Shown piece after piece: positions 32,001 to 43,935 of a DNA stretch of 64,000 nt (positions are counted from its first letter, which is position 1; each line of letters opens with the position of its first letter). The DNA comes from Haemaphysalis longicornis (taxonomy: Eukaryota; Arthropoda; Arachnida; Ixodida; Ixodidae): the NCBI GenBank assembly GCA_013339765.2, contig CM023454.1, forward strand, positions 65,725,878 through 65,789,877, written 5' to 3'. Made by a program: the position numbers and the translations under genes. Below the pieces are notes generated by a model, which saw only the letters and a program-made list of their open reading frames with translations, ran no database searches and was not told where the DNA came from.

Positions 32001-34539
32001 GTATGAAACAACTTTGGCGTGGCAGGCTTAGCAGAAGTGTCGCTGCCGCAGAAGTTTCGAGTGTGGTAATTATGAAGAGAGATGCTCTCAGACAGCACTC
32101 GAGCTATCGAAGCGTTCTGTATCACGTTAGAAGCACTACGGTAAAGCCGTTGAAATGCGAGTTAGGATAGTCCACTGATTTTGATATTTAGAAGAGGAGC
32201 TAATAAAAAACGTGACCGCCTCTGTCGACCCCTGGGGGTGAATCAAAAATATTTTATTTTTGTATTGATTTAGGGGGTTTGTAGGATATGGCAGAAAGGG
32301 CGAGTTTTATAATGTGGTGTTCACTTCGATGCGCATGTGGTAGTATTTAAAATCATTGGGGCGAGTAATATAGAAAAATGCATGATCTGTGTGGGCGTAT
32401 TTTATTGCGCTTTGTTTACGTAGCGGTTGGTAATATGGTCCGCGTATGTGGTGACAGACATTGGCTATGCGAATTCGAGCTGTCCATTAGGTGTGGTTGT
32501 TGTAGCCAAAAACCATCTGGGGGAGGTGGGGTGTTTCCATTTTACTAGAGCGTCTATTCTAGCAAAGGTTATAGCTAGCCTAAAAGGGGGCCAAAGATTA
32601 TACGAAGGTGTGTTTTATTCTGGGTTTCTAGTGGTGGTAGGATGCTGATGACAAACTCTGCTAATGGTGCGGTGAAGGTGTCAAGAGTTGCTGTGAGGAT
32701 TTTGCGGGTGATGATGGCGAACCAGAAGTGTAAGGGAGACTGATGGGCAGTATAATTTAGTTATTACAAAGCTATCTACTCGTGTAGTAAAATACGGTCT
32801 CGGATGGGGAGAGGGATTAGAGAAGTGCTAGGGTATTTGTGCCATTTTGCTTGCAGTCGTGGCCGTTCAGTGTCAGTGCCACTGTCAAGATATCTTTTAG
32901 TGATATGGTTATGAAGTGCAATCCTAAAATATTTTGAGGTAGAATCAGTTTGGTCAGCAAAAACTTGCTTTAGGAGCATGCTATCTTCCGGACTATTCGT
33001 CTCCCCCATTTTTAGTTAACGTAATTACGACGTAACGCTGTTGCCACACGTTTTCCTTTTTAGTGAATATTTTTGTAGGGCGATTGCAATTTTCCCAACA
33101 TTGTTTGGAAACCTAAACCGGTCACCTTGTCTCCCGGTTCTACAAATGCTGGTATTTCGTTTTCTCGGTTCCTTTTAAATCACAATATTAGCAATTTGTG
33201 TGACGAGAATATACCCCAGTTTTGCCTAAAAACTGTATTTGATTCTGCTAATACATTAATGCTTTGTTTCGGCAATTGTGTACTTGGCAGGAATTAAAAT
33301 ATTTGCTTATTTATTTAAAAATATTGCTGATTTCGTGGGAGATCAATGCATGTGGGCAAAAAAGGTACATTGAAGTGTAAAAAAACATCAAAGATTGTCA
33401 TAGTCAGTACGCAAAGCATAGCAATACATCGCACAATAATAATGCGTAATACCAGAAAAGCTTCAGTGTACATTGTGTGCATATTTCTGGCAATACTACA
33501 CTCTGACATCACAAACTTTTATGAGTGAAAAGGTTTTCATTTGGTTGAACCTTTATGCAACACATACAGGCATAAAAGCAATCGTACTTTAAAAGTTTAT
33601 TAACTCAGAATAACACATAGGAACAGACCATGACGAAATTTTATAATAACGGCAGCGCCAGATGGTTAGAATTAAAAGCAATGAAATTTGCACCATTTGT
33701 TTTTTCACAAGTTTACAAACAGGATCATGAAAGTAGCACTCGTGATGGATGGGCTTAGTTTCATTCTCTTATCGCTAGAGGAAAAAAGAAATTCTTGAGA
33801 CAGTCAGTGCGGCAAGGGAATTCAGTGAGTGTAAAAGAGCGCTTACAACGCGTCGGTCGTGTCTGTACGACCGAGATGAGTTTTTGCTAGTAATCTTCAT
33901 CTGATTGTGATTCAATTGAAACAAGAACATTAAACGCGATAATTTCACCCTATTGCGTGGTCAACACTCAGCTTTTGAATAAATCGAAAGTTCACTGTTA
34001 TTTTGTCTTTGTTGAATAAGAACCTAACTGCTTTCCCTTGTATTGTTTTGACTTTGTAAATGCGCACTCTTTCAGAAGGAAACCAGACGATGTTCTCACG
34101 AATTGTTTTAACAAATGTGTTCACGCAAGGAGCTTTGTATCAGCTTGCGCAAGACACAGGTGGTGCCTGAGAAGAAAAAGCGTGTCCGAGTGTGTGACGT
34201 AATGTTGTTGATATGGAATTGCCACCTGAGATCATGCATTATTGTGAGCCCTAATTATTTATTCTCTGTAACCCTTGTAAGGGGCGTGTCATTTATGCAG
34301 TACGAAAATTCAGAACTGTATTTTTTTCGTTACCATCAAAAAAGCGGATTTGTAACGTTTCTTTTATTCTGACAATTATCACACCACCTGTGAATGTATT
34401 TAAAGTCTGATTTAGGTTTATGTGAACATCAGGTGAAATATATTTCTCGGTAAATAACGCAGCTATCTGCGAGGAGCCTGAGTTCGGTTCTGGATTGGCC
34501 AGGTAGGCATTTATTTAATTAACCAACAAATCGGAGGCA
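32001..34539. other. No identifiable gene
   Basis: AT-rich, with stop-dense frames. The minus-strand frame 33009-32776 (77 residues, ending SLIPLPIRDRILL) may be a LINE scrap, but I cannot support it. No LTR matching BEL-1 was found here. Confidence 0.3.
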
Positions 34540-35340
34540 TGACACTACCCTGTGGAACGCCAGACATGACAGGGATAATTTGGGACGCTTCTTTTTGAAC
34601 CAGAAGAAAATGCTTCCCGTCAGATAAGTAGTCAACGAGCCGATTAACAATGACCCCTACAAATAACGTGGATTAAAGTTTTTATTAGTTTTTTTATGTT
34701 GAACAGAATCAAAAGCTTAGGATAGGTTAAAAAATATATTGGCTTTTCACTGTCAATGCTCAGTGACAAATCATGGGTGAGCTCCAACAGTTGAGTGGTC
34801 CTTGAGAGACCCTTCCAAAACCTATATTGGCAAGGGAACAGGAAGTGCTCCCGTTTAAGAAGCGTTATTATGTGTTTATGGAGAAGATGTTTAAGAATCT
34901 TACACACCATACAAGTTAAAGAAATGGGCCTGAAATTAGACACATTTGTTTTGTTCCCCTGTTTATGTACCAGAAATATTTCGGCCAGCTTCCATTCTTT
35001 CGGCAGTCTATCCATGGTTATTGAGTGATTTAAAAGAACGCAGAAAATATTTTGTTACCCATTCAGAGCATCTTTTAAGAGAAATATTTGGTAAGTTATC
35101 AGATCAGATCCAGTGGATTTCTTTGCATCTCCAGTTATTAAAAGATTCAATACCCCGACTTCAGATACCGTAAGAGGTACTATTGTAGCGTGAATAAACA
35201 GGCCTACGGGTGTTAAGTTACCATTATCGGTGGTAAAGACATACTGGAAGTAGATATGAAGTATGTTTGCTCTTTTGACCTTGTCTTCAGGTGATGTGGG
35301 TTGATCGTTCCACTTTTCGGGCTTAAGTAATTTCAAAATT
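34540..35340 (-). pseudogene. CR1/Jockey-like LINE RT remnant (LINE-G)
   Basis: Minus-strand frames at 35336-35055 and 35015-34644 hold the RT entry: ATIVPLTVSEVGVLNLL, KKSTGSDLITYQIFL, then LPKEWKLAEIFLVHKQGNKT, VSNFRPISLTCMVCKILKHL and FPCQYRFWKGLSRTTQLLEL. A decayed motif A and the segment VNRLVDYLSDGKHF and SGVPQGSVMPP follow near 34550-34640. The catalytic YADD region is absent, so the copy is cut short on its 3' side near 34540. No endonuclease was seen upstream. Confidence 0.75.
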
Positions 35341-35569
35341 TTGTGGGAGCATTTTACATAAAACTATGCAAGGTTTAAGTCGTGTTCTTAAACTTTGCAA
35401 CCTTTATTTTAAATTAAGGAGTGGTAATGGCCATGGAAAGTTGGTTTACGCTGGATTGTTGAGAACTGAATTTTCGTGCGTTTCTTAGCCGTTTTACGTT
35501 TGGTTTGGCGTGGATGATATCGTGCGTAATCCACCGGTTTCCTTTATTAGGCATCGTGCGTTTCTTCAT

Positions 35570-37000
35570 ATTAACAGCGCTACCGACACAGACAGAAAAA
35601 AAGAGGGCACAAACACGGTGCTGACGAACAACTGAGTTTTATTGCTTAGGCCAGTGGTTTTTATACACACATGGCAAAAACAACAAAAAGGCAAAAAGAG
35701 AACGAAACACTAAATTAACACGTGACCACATGAGAGCGTGAGCGTGGCATCATGCTGACTTTACGTTTATTCACACGTTAATCTACGTACGGGGCAAGAA
35801 GTAGGATCAACACAAAACACAAGTCCATTTTGTAATCAGTTTGGAAACAAGACAAAGATTACCACGGTGGGCTTACTGCTCTAGAAATCTACACTCTTTT
35901 TCTGTGAGGGCGATAGATGGGGTGCTTATGCATTTATCACCTCACTTGTGAATTTCTGTGGCCTCTAAAATTTCTCGCACGACTTGGCTGCCATGCTCGC
36001 CTATCACTACGCTCTGGTCAAAAAGGGGCTGGCATTTGCTAACGCAATCACGACAATGCTGGGTGAGGTGGCCACTGATCGTTTTTGAAACATTTTAGTG
36101 GTGTTCCCTCAGCCTATCATTCAGGCATCGGCCAGTTTGGCCGACGTATTTCTTGCCGCACGAGAGAGGCACAGAATAAACAACTTTTCTGCGCAGGCAA
36201 CAAACTGCTTGTGATGCTTCGTAGTGCACTTGTAACACATAGTAAGACGAGTGTTAACTTTACGCACATTTGCGACAGTTTCAGGAGAGCTGAAATTAGA
36301 ACTTTCACATTTCCGCCTTTTCCTACATTTTTCAGGCCATGAGCAACTCGATGCACGTACGGCACCACTGCAATGGGTTCCTTCTTTTGGAAGCTGGACT
36401 GATGCTGTTCCTGCTCCTTTTCTTTCTTCTTTAGTTCATTCAACATGGAATCTGCTACGGCTGCCTGCACACACGTTGGGTACCCCGCGGCAGATAGGCG
36501 CTGTGTTTGTGCCTCAAAACTGCTCTGGATGGCATGGGGGCAGGATTTCCTTTGCGCGTTGCCGAGACAAGTCTTGACAATGCCTCTTTTTACGAATTTC
36601 GTGTGAGCCGACACATAAGGAAGGAGCGGCTTGTTGCCACGTGGGTCGTACTGCCAGCATACGGGGTGGTCTAGCAGCCAGAGTCTCAAATCCAGAAACT
36701 TGATGGAGCCATTTGATGGCTCTTCCTGGGTCAGAAACAGTGGCGACATACAAGCATCGAAATTGCCCCTGACCTGAGCCAGCACGGTCGGGAAACTTGC
36801 AGCATCATTTTCGAACAACACAAAATATTCGTCTACAAAACCAAGCACTTTTGCCACGCTAGAACCAAGTAGGTGACCTTCACGGACTCTGGCACGACTC
36901 GCAAAAAACAACTCACTCAAGATCGGCGCGATACAGGAGCCAATACAGACCCCGTTTTTTTGCAAATACGTGCCGCCTTCCCAGCTAGCGTAGGAAGATG
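35570..37000 (-). mobile_element. Penelope-like element PLE-3, left arm of inverted pair
   Basis: It is the mirror image of 37045-38472. The outer boundary starts TTAACAGCGCTACCGACAC. On the minus strand it begins inside the RT at GGTYLQKNGVCIGSC and runs to a 3' UTR with shared features. It is 5' truncated at the same codon as PLE-4. Head-to-head, partly truncated copies are a known habit of Penelope elements. Confidence 0.85.
36117..37000 (-). pseudogene. PLE-3 reverse transcriptase part, broken before GIY-YIG
   Basis: The frame holds the RT motif GVCIGSCIAPILSELFFASR, then the motif C position LGFVDEYFVLF, the block FLDLRLWLLDHPVCWQYDPR, and NKPLLPYVSAHTKFVKRG, then RLSAAGYPTCVQAAVADSM. 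The open frame continues upstream of 37000 into the antisense of the other arm, so its first 60 or so residues are not PLE protein. After VKLTL near 36250 a frameshift removes the zinc-like and GIY-YIG parts, which survive in other frames towards 35900. Confidence 0.8.
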
Positions 37001-37006
37001 TCAGGT

Positions 37007-37035
37007 ACACTGTGGCACGTATTTGGCCACAGTGT
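37007..37035. repeat. Small hairpin at the centre of the PLE inverted pair
   Basis: ACACTGTGG (37007-37015) and CCACAGTGT (37027-37035) are exact complements around an 11-base spacer. They sit in the short asymmetric segment between the two arms. Confidence 0.8.
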
Positions 37036-37044
37036 ATCTGTTTA

Positions 37045-38472
37045 AGGCGGCACGTAGTGAAGGCGGCACGTATTTGCAAAAAAACGGGGTCTGTATTGGC
37101 TCCTGTATCGCGCCGATCTTGAGTGATTTGTTTTTGGCCAGTCGTGACAGAGTCCTTGAAGGTCACCTACTTGGCTCTAGCATGGCAAAAGTGTTTGGTT
37201 TTGTAGACGAATATTTTGTGTTGTTCGAAACTGATGCTGCAAGTTTCCCATCCGTGCTGACTCAGGTCAGGGGCAATTTTTGATGCTTGTATGTCGCCAA
37301 TAGTTCTGACCCAGGAAGAGCCATCAAATGGCTCCATCAAGTTTCTGGAGTTGAGACTCCGGCTGCTAGACCACCCCGTATGCTGGCAGTACGACCCGCG
37401 TGGCAACAAGCCGCTCCTTCCTTATGCGTCGGCTCACACGAAACTCGTCAAAAGAGCAATTATCAAGACTTTTCTTGGCATCGCGCTAAGGAAATCCTGC
37501 CCCCATGCAATACAGAGACGTTTTGAGGCACAAACACAGCGCCTATCGGCCGCGGGGTACCCAACGTGTGTGCAGGCAGCCGTAGCAGAGTCCATGATGA
37601 ATGAACTAAAGAAGAAAGAAAAGGAGCAGGAACAGCCTCAGTCCAGCTCCCAAAAGAAGGAACCCATTGCAGTGGTGCTGTACATGCATCGAATTGTTCA
37701 TGGCGTTAAAAAAGTAGGAAAAGGCGGAAATGTGAAAGTTGTATTTTCAGCTCCCCTGAAACTGCCGCAAATGTGTCTTAAAGTTAACACTCGTCTCACT
37801 ATGTGTAACAAGTGCACTACGAAGCATCAAAAGCAGTTTGCTGCCTGCGCCGAAAAAGTTGTTTATTCTGTGCCTCTCTCGTGCGGGAAGAAATACGTCA
37901 GCCAAACTGGCCGATGCCTGAATGATAGGCTGAGAGAACACAACTACAATGTTTCAAAAACGTTCAGTGGCCAACTCGCCCAGCATTGTCGTGATTGCGT
38001 TAGCAAATGCCAGCCCCTTTTTGACCAGAGCGTAGTGATAGGCGAGCATGGCAGCCAAATCGTGCGAGAAATCTTAGAGGCCACAGAAATTAACAAGTTA
38101 GGTGATAAATGCATAAGCACCCCATCTATCGCCCTCACTGAAAAAGAGTGTAGATTCCGAGCGCAGTAAGCCCACCCTGGTAATCTTTGTCTTATTTCTA
38201 AACTGATAACAAAATGGACTAGTGTTTTGTGTTGATCGTACTTCTTGCCCCGTAAGTAGATTAACGTGTGAATAAATGTAAAGTCAGCATGATGCCACGC
38301 TAACGCTCTCTTATGGTCACGTGTTAATTTAGTGTTTCTTTCTCTTTTGTCCTTTTTGTTGTTTTTGCCCATGTGGGCTAAAAACCACTGGCCTAAGCAA
38401 TAAAACTCAGTTGTAAGTCAGCGCCGTGTTTGTGCCCTCTTCTTTCTGTCTGTGTCGGTAGCGCTGTTAATA
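37045..38472 (+). mobile_element. Penelope-like element PLE-4, right arm of inverted pair
   Basis: It starts within the RT at the same codon as PLE-3 and ends at CGGTAGCGCTGTTAA, the complement of the left arm's outer end. Its 3' UTR (38170-38472) carries an AATAAA at about 38400. The arms differ at many amino-acid positions (for example ILSDLFLASRDRV against ILSELFFASRARV), so they are not a perfect mirrored duplicate. Confidence 0.85.
37060..38169 (+). pseudogene. PLE-4 reverse transcriptase part and GIY-YIG endonuclease
   Basis: This is the best-preserved PLE here. RT motifs GVCIGSCIAPILSDLFLAS and FGFVDEYFVLF fall at 37090-37225. One extra T near 37285 breaks the frame, which reopens at 37291. 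The 292-residue frame then holds FLELRLRLLDHPVCWQYDPR, SAHTKLVKRAIIKTFLG, a Lys/Glu-rich region, TMCNKCTTKHQKQFAACAE (Cys/His-rich linker) and the GIY-YIG core VVYSVPLSCGKKYVSQTGRC then LNDRLREHN, ending EILEATEINKLGD. The N-terminal RT fingers are missing (5' truncation), so it could not act alone. Confidence 0.88.
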
Positions 38473-39059
38473 GGAACAAGTACCAACTCGCCCAGTCGTC
38501 CGTTTTATCTTTCGTTTCATTGGCACGTAGTGTTAATACACAAAGAAATTGTATTTTACCTTGTGCCCCAGTATGTGTATGTCTGAAGAATTTTCAGGCG
38601 CAAGCTTTGTCGAACCGTCGTATTCGTGAATCAGATGACCAAGTATGCTTCTATCGTCAGCATTGATAAAATTGTAAAACGCTGTCTGAGGTGGTAAGGA
38701 ACCAGTCAGCCTTTTTCCAGTACACAGCAATGCGTCGGCTGGTGGTCTCATGTGACCTCAGAGATATTTATTTTACGTTACAAACAGTTGTTTTACTTTA
38801 CGATTTATTTTTTTCACAGAAATGTATCTTTTATCAAGAGTTAACTTAACACTAAAATAATTTTTTGCTTACTGAAAACTTAAGGCAAAATGAAATCCTT
38901 GCTACACCCCAAAACTGGAAGTCTTAAAGCAGTAAACCCAGATGTAACATTATGAGGTGGCGCAAACCAGAGACGCTATGACTGACGCGGTTTCCAAAAT
39001 AGCTGGGATCAATTTGCCTCCAACCTTTATGAATTAAAAAAAGTTGTACTCCCCAGCTA
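38473..39059. other. No identifiable gene
   Basis: AT-rich sequence with no recognised element between the PLE pair and a possible gag fragment. Confidence 0.3.
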
Positions 39060-39400
39060 GTCTTCCCCGCCATTCATAATCACCAAGGTATACCTCTCAT
39101 TTCAAACATCTGTCTGTAATATGAAACTCGTTTTTCGATCAACGAGACGATGTCCTAGTAAGTCTCGTTGGGCAGCCTATAACACCGCTTCCTTGTTTAC
39201 GTGTCTGTGCCCAAAGGTGCTGGATTGTACTTTTTGTCGACATTCCTCCCCTTCAAGCTAGACACTAGCATATGGAATCTATCGATGTCAGTTAACTCGC
39301 CCTGTGACAATGATGTCTTGGAGGTGTAATCAAGCAATGCCATTCCATCCCATCTATGTGAATCGGAGCTGGATCTCTCATTTGTCACGCACTTCTCTAT
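39060..39400 (-). pseudogene. Possible BEL/Pao gag fragment (BEL-3)
   Basis: The minus strand reads LDYTSKTSLSQGELTDIDRF then HMLVSSLKG, resembling the Pao gag wording (LSDIDKFHYLRSSLKG). After a frameshift near 39185 it continues as YRLPNETY, stop, DIVSLIEKRV, like the 'NY..A..LL..R' motif. Both match in the expected order and spacing. No zinc knuckle or pol was found next to it. Confidence 0.5.
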
Positions 39401-40299
39401 ACGTACTGAAACTGATTTCTTTCTGGGGGATGCTTCTTTAGATCACAATGCCTCCACTCCTTGTCAAAGCACCGGGTCACTCATCATTGCCTAATAAAAG
39501 AAAATAGCATTCATTTTATAGCATTCACGAAAATATCATTCAAGCTCCCATCTATTGTTACAAACACCTATGTTTCACATTTCACCTTACCTAATGTCAA
39601 ATCTCCACTTTATTATATATCGTAAGCAAAGCTGACGGCATATTGTCTATCAGCGAAAAATTTTCGCGGACGCTCACGTGTAAATAAAAGTTCGGCTGAT
39701 AAAACACTAATGACCTCAAAACTCGAGCGTGCTACGTCAGCGGGAAACCTCTGCGTTCATATACTATAAACGGCTCTTGAAATGCCTCAAATTAAATTTG
39801 TAAGATTCATTCACCCCATTTGTAACAATACTATGAGCATTTGGTCTTTCAAATGTATTATCGGAAATAAATCTTTATGTTCCCGTCTAACCATTTTTCG
39901 TCTTAGACTGCTTCACAAAAGGTGTCATCACTTTATGACGCAGGACCAACCAAATAATTCACCGCAATAACTACTCCCCGATTTGAGCCCCCTAAGGAAG
40001 TTTGCATCAAGCATAAAAACACACGACATTTAATGAGTCATTCATTCTAGGATGGTCACCTTAGGAGAATTGCATTTCCTCAAAGCTTGAGGCCATACAT
40101 GATGATCGTCGATTTCGCACTGTATTAGCCAATACTGTATAATCATGTTATTAAGATATTACTCTGCTTTCGCAACCAGTTCCTTCTCTAACGCCGCTGC
40201 CCCTATAGGTATAAAAAAAATCAATAAACCAACAAATGCATAAAGTGTAAAAAATTCGGTCAATAATGAGGTTTATTACCTGTGTTTTATAGGAGCTGA
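39401..40299. other. No identifiable gene
   Basis: AT-rich sequence with only short frames and no recognised repeats. Confidence 0.3.
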
Positions 40300-40399
40300 G
40301 CAATCTGTGCTATACTTGCTGCTAAGCGGTCAATTTCTCGTTAGGGGCAAAATTGCCAGGCACGTTTGGCAGGCTTGTTGTATAAGTCGTCTACCATGC

Positions 40400-40780
40400 A
40401 TTTTCGAGCGGAAACGTCATTGTTTGTTTTGCTGTTCAGGTGTTGTGACGGCCTCTCAAATTCGTTTGAGAGGAACGGTTTCACACAATTTTTCCCACTT
40501 GGTCACATCCCCTTGTATCCACGACAAAGTTACGCTCGAGTCTATCCACATCGTGTACTTTACTTGTACGTTCGTGAATATGGTTGTCACAGCTTAAACT
40601 TATTGCGTTATTTAAACCTCCAATCCGCTCCAACAGTGGGAAGATGATCTTGTACAGTGCGCCCACCTAAGACGTGGTGATCAGCAGGCTACACTTTACG
40701 TTATTCTCGGTAAATACCTACAATACTGCTTTATACGCTTGGGGGCTTGCATGTAAGATAACGTGCACTTGCAGTATGTT
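40400..40780 (-). pseudogene. BEL-2 RNase H remnant
   Basis: It reads VHVILHASPQAYKAVL near 40740 (first acidic residue changed), then ALYKIIFPLLERIGGLNNAI, which matches the 'PLxxxxLPRLELLGALIAAR' motif, then VHDVDRLERNFVVD like the 'WKxFVxNRV' segment. Stops occur throughout. Confidence 0.6.
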
Positions 40781-41112
40781 ATCCAGTTATCCATCGGGGA
40801 ACAACGATTTCTTGCAGGTTTGGACACTGAAATACCCACTTGCCTCACCCCTTTCTGTAGATTTTAAGGTAGCTGCTGGGCTCCTCCTATTTGTCGATGA
40901 CTAAGGCTTCAGAACCCCAGCCCTGCATGCATAGGGTATGGTCCAACGAAACCTACTGTATCAATTATTCTTTACGGTGCTGGAGGAACAAATTCCTTTG
41001 AGTTTTTGATTTCAGGTAGGCTTGAGATTAGACATCTGGAACCGAAACTTGACCCTTGCATGGTGCCAAGTGCCTAGCACTTTCTCCGTAGATTCGTGAA
41101 GTACAATCAATT

Positions 41113-41975
41113 TTATGCAGACTTCCTGTTCTTTATGTTAGGGATGATGTTTAAATTTGTCTGACTTTTTCTCCATTTTCTGACTGTCATGCCGGCTGGT
41201 TTCATGTTTTCGCATGCTTCAGAGAACATACTCCTCGCTTGTTCTAAGGAAATGGCATTCGTGTCAAGGTCGTCGACATAAAATGATTTACTTAAAAGTT
41301 TAGACTTGTGAGGTTGCTCTGCAGCCACGTATTTTTAGTTATCAAGTGTCGTTGCGGTTAGAGAAAACGGGTTTATGTAGCTGCGAAGGCTATGCTTGCG
41401 ATCCTCCATTCCTGTTTAGCTTACACAGACCTCCGAAGGAATTCCTTCTTTCAACCAAGGAAAGCTAAAAACACCTCTTCCTTCCTCTTAGATGTAGATT
41501 AGGAGGAATGCCTTTTTGATGTTTGCCTATATGGCAATACGATGATCCCTAAAACGAAGCACCATCGTTTCAGGTCACGGTACAAATTGTGGCCCTTTTC
41601 TAGACACTCGTTAAGTGACTCGCATTATTTCACAGCTGAAGAAGCGTCAAACACCCTCGTTTATTAGTTGCCAAGGCGTGTTTTTTATGACTTCTTTGTG
41701 GCCCATAAAGTACAATTTTATTGGTTTTTATGGTGGTTCCTCGGTTATTTCGGCATGGCGTGCCCGTAGACATTCTTGAATTATGATGTTTAGGTGCGCA
41801 GCAGTCCTTCTTTCTCCTCCAGTTGGCGAAGTTTTCGTAGCATTGTAATAGCTACGTCCTTGTTTTTCCTAAACCTGGCCATTAGTTTTCCGTTGTAGCG
41901 CCACTTTGTGTCGTCCATTCCGGAAGGAGACGTTGTTCGCGAACTGCTTCCACGCTGCTCTATTGAAGGCACCAC
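41113..41975 (-). pseudogene. BEL-2 reverse transcriptase remnants, YVDD intact
   Basis: Two frames. The first, 41975-41790, reads WRYNGKLMARFRKNKDVAIT then MLRKLRQLEEKE, the RT entry helix. The second, 41328-41113, reads LLSKSFYVDDLDTNAISLEQ then ARSMFSEACENMKPAGMTVR, the catalytic motif C and following helix. The sequence between them, which should hold motif A, is too decayed for me to read. Confidence 0.75.
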
Positions 41976-42479
41976 TGCTCGAGGGATCCAAGATGCCTAT
42001 GCTTTGTCCTTTTAAAACTTTGACCTTTTAAAAACCATTGTGTTTTGGCAGTCCTAAAATGGATTCCATCGTGCGCGAAGTTTTTGCTGCCGCTGTAACC
42101 TCCGTGTTGCGACCATGAAACGTCCGGCAAGGTTTCGTGCTTATAGCAAACACAGCCTGCATTACGATGGAACGAGCCAATTCGCCAGATATTTTCGTCC
42201 ACATTTGGTCCGATCAAATCAAAATGCTTACGCCACCCGAATGCATGACGTCAGGGTGACGCTGCTCATCAGCCATGTCATTTGCCGATGTTTTTGAAGG
42301 CACAAAAAATACGAAACGATTGTCGAGGCCTCAATGTCCTGAAAGATGTGTGGTCTCTTTATGGATCTCAGTACAATTACGATGTCGGAAAATTTGATTT
42401 TCACTCAAACCTTGACGATCCGGCGCCTCGTAGCTGGTTGACTTTCGACGTTCGTGAACGTGCTCAGATCAGCATCGAT

Positions 42480-42575
42480 AAATTCGATGCATTTCACTTG
42501 AAGTTTTGCAATGTTCTTCGGTCATGAATGGGTTCTGGCTGCCACCGTCGAATATCTTCTGAGGTTGCGGGAGGC
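42480..42575 (-). pseudogene. BEL-2 protease remnant
   Basis: The minus strand reads IFDGGSQNPFMTEEHCKTSS near 42505-42570, the Pao protease active-site block with its Asp kept. The rest of the domain is unreadable. Confidence 0.6.
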
Positions 42576-43935
42576 GTTGTCACTCACTAACAAGGCTAGA
42601 AATGTTTGAAGGAGCACGCAGCCACTTCGATTTTCTACTCGCGACTTCACTCCAACTGATGCGCAGACCGTCGTGTGTGGATTTGTATTTCCTTCAGTAC
42701 AGAAATATCATGAATTCCACGTTATCATGCTGCACACTCTTGATGGATGTGTACCTGCACACGCATTGTAGGTTCTCGTCCGACGAAAGTCACGGGTTCG
42801 ATGCCCCTTTAGCCTACAGAGCTAGCCTCGCATCTCCGCCACAACTTGCTTTTCTTCGCCAAGAGTATATCCGCAGGAAAAAGACTGCCTAATGTGGCCT
42901 TCGGAATTGCAGATTGCGCATCCATCACCATGTGGTCGCCGAATTGAGGCGCAGAACACGTGACACGAGCTTGGAGTCTCTAATGTTGTAATTATTTCCT
43001 TTGTCATACAGACTCCTGTTGTATCCTCCTCTCTGACTCTTGAAGTCGCTCTTTTGAAGTGGCTCGGTGCTGCGGAACTTCGGAAGACAGTCCAGGTCTA
43101 TGGGCACTACCTCAGGTGCGTCCGCTTGTGGTGTAGGCGTTTCAGCAGCGCGCGTGCAGTGGCACCGGATAACCACGTCTTGTGGAAGAGCTCTCAACAG
43201 GATGTCTGAGAACATCAACAAAATAGAAGACTGCTTCTCCCCGCGGCTTTCTATGCCACGGATGTTGACGAAAACGTTTCCTTGAGCTTGTGAATGCCTC
43301 TTTTGTGATTCGAAGACCGGATAGGGTTGACCATTGGAATCCTGGAAAATAAATACGCTTGGCCGAGTCATGTGCAATCACCAAAACACTTTTACAGCTT
43401 TGCAAGGGTATAATGGTAGCTAGCCTCCTTCGCCGTATCCCTCCTATTTCCGAAGCACATATACTTTCAGAAAAAGGTCTAGGTAGTTGAATTTACCACA
43501 ATCTTAAACGGCGTCATTTTTGTTTTTTGTTTGGTCGAATTCCTCCCAAGATTTATTCCTTTGGCACAGTTACACTAGACAGGAGTGAGGGTCAATTTTG
43601 GTAGGTTTGTTCCGGTTATAATAAAAGTCGTAGCAGCGCCAGGTGGCGCGAAGTTTCTTGCCTGTACTGACGTAGGAGCACATACCAGGGAGAGGCGGTG
43701 CTCATACTTTCGCAACGCTCGCATATTTAGCCTAAAATGACACTCGATCCTGAATGTGCGTATCAAGCTCTTGGTTGGTAATATTTAACCCGTTGTTAGT
43801 CGCTTTGAACCTCTCGTTAAGTCACAATAACTGGTCAGTCATTGCGCAAGGATCGGTCATGGCGGCGCTTCCCTCGTTAACTATTCTTGTGTATTTCGCC
43901 CTCACCGATGTCCTCTTGAAATTGCGCTTCTCCAT
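42560..43935 (-). pseudogene. BEL-2 gag with zinc knuckles, broken
   Basis: The start is an ATG at 43935 giving MEKRNFKRTSVRAKYTRIVN, followed by NERFKATNNGLNITNQELDT, the recognisable N-terminal helix of Pao gag. After stops the middle part appears at 43377-42925 (LLMFSDILLRALPQDVVIRC). The knuckle CHVFCASIRRPHGDGCAICN then EGHIRQS lies near 42905-42960; the spacing shows decay. Confidence 0.7.

Noticed and set aside
36117..37166. A 349-residue minus-strand frame as one intact protein
   Set aside because: The first 60 or so residues read through the centre into the antisense of the other PLE arm, and the end is frameshifted. Only the middle is PLE protein.
37800..38460. A hammerhead ribozyme in the PLE 3' region
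   Set aside because: Some PLEs carry one. I looked for the CTGATGA and GAAA core in both arms and did not find a matching pair.
35570..38472. The inverted pair as an assembly fold-back artefact
   Set aside because: The two arms differ at several amino-acid positions and have a unique spacer, unlike an artefact copy. Read evidence is still needed.
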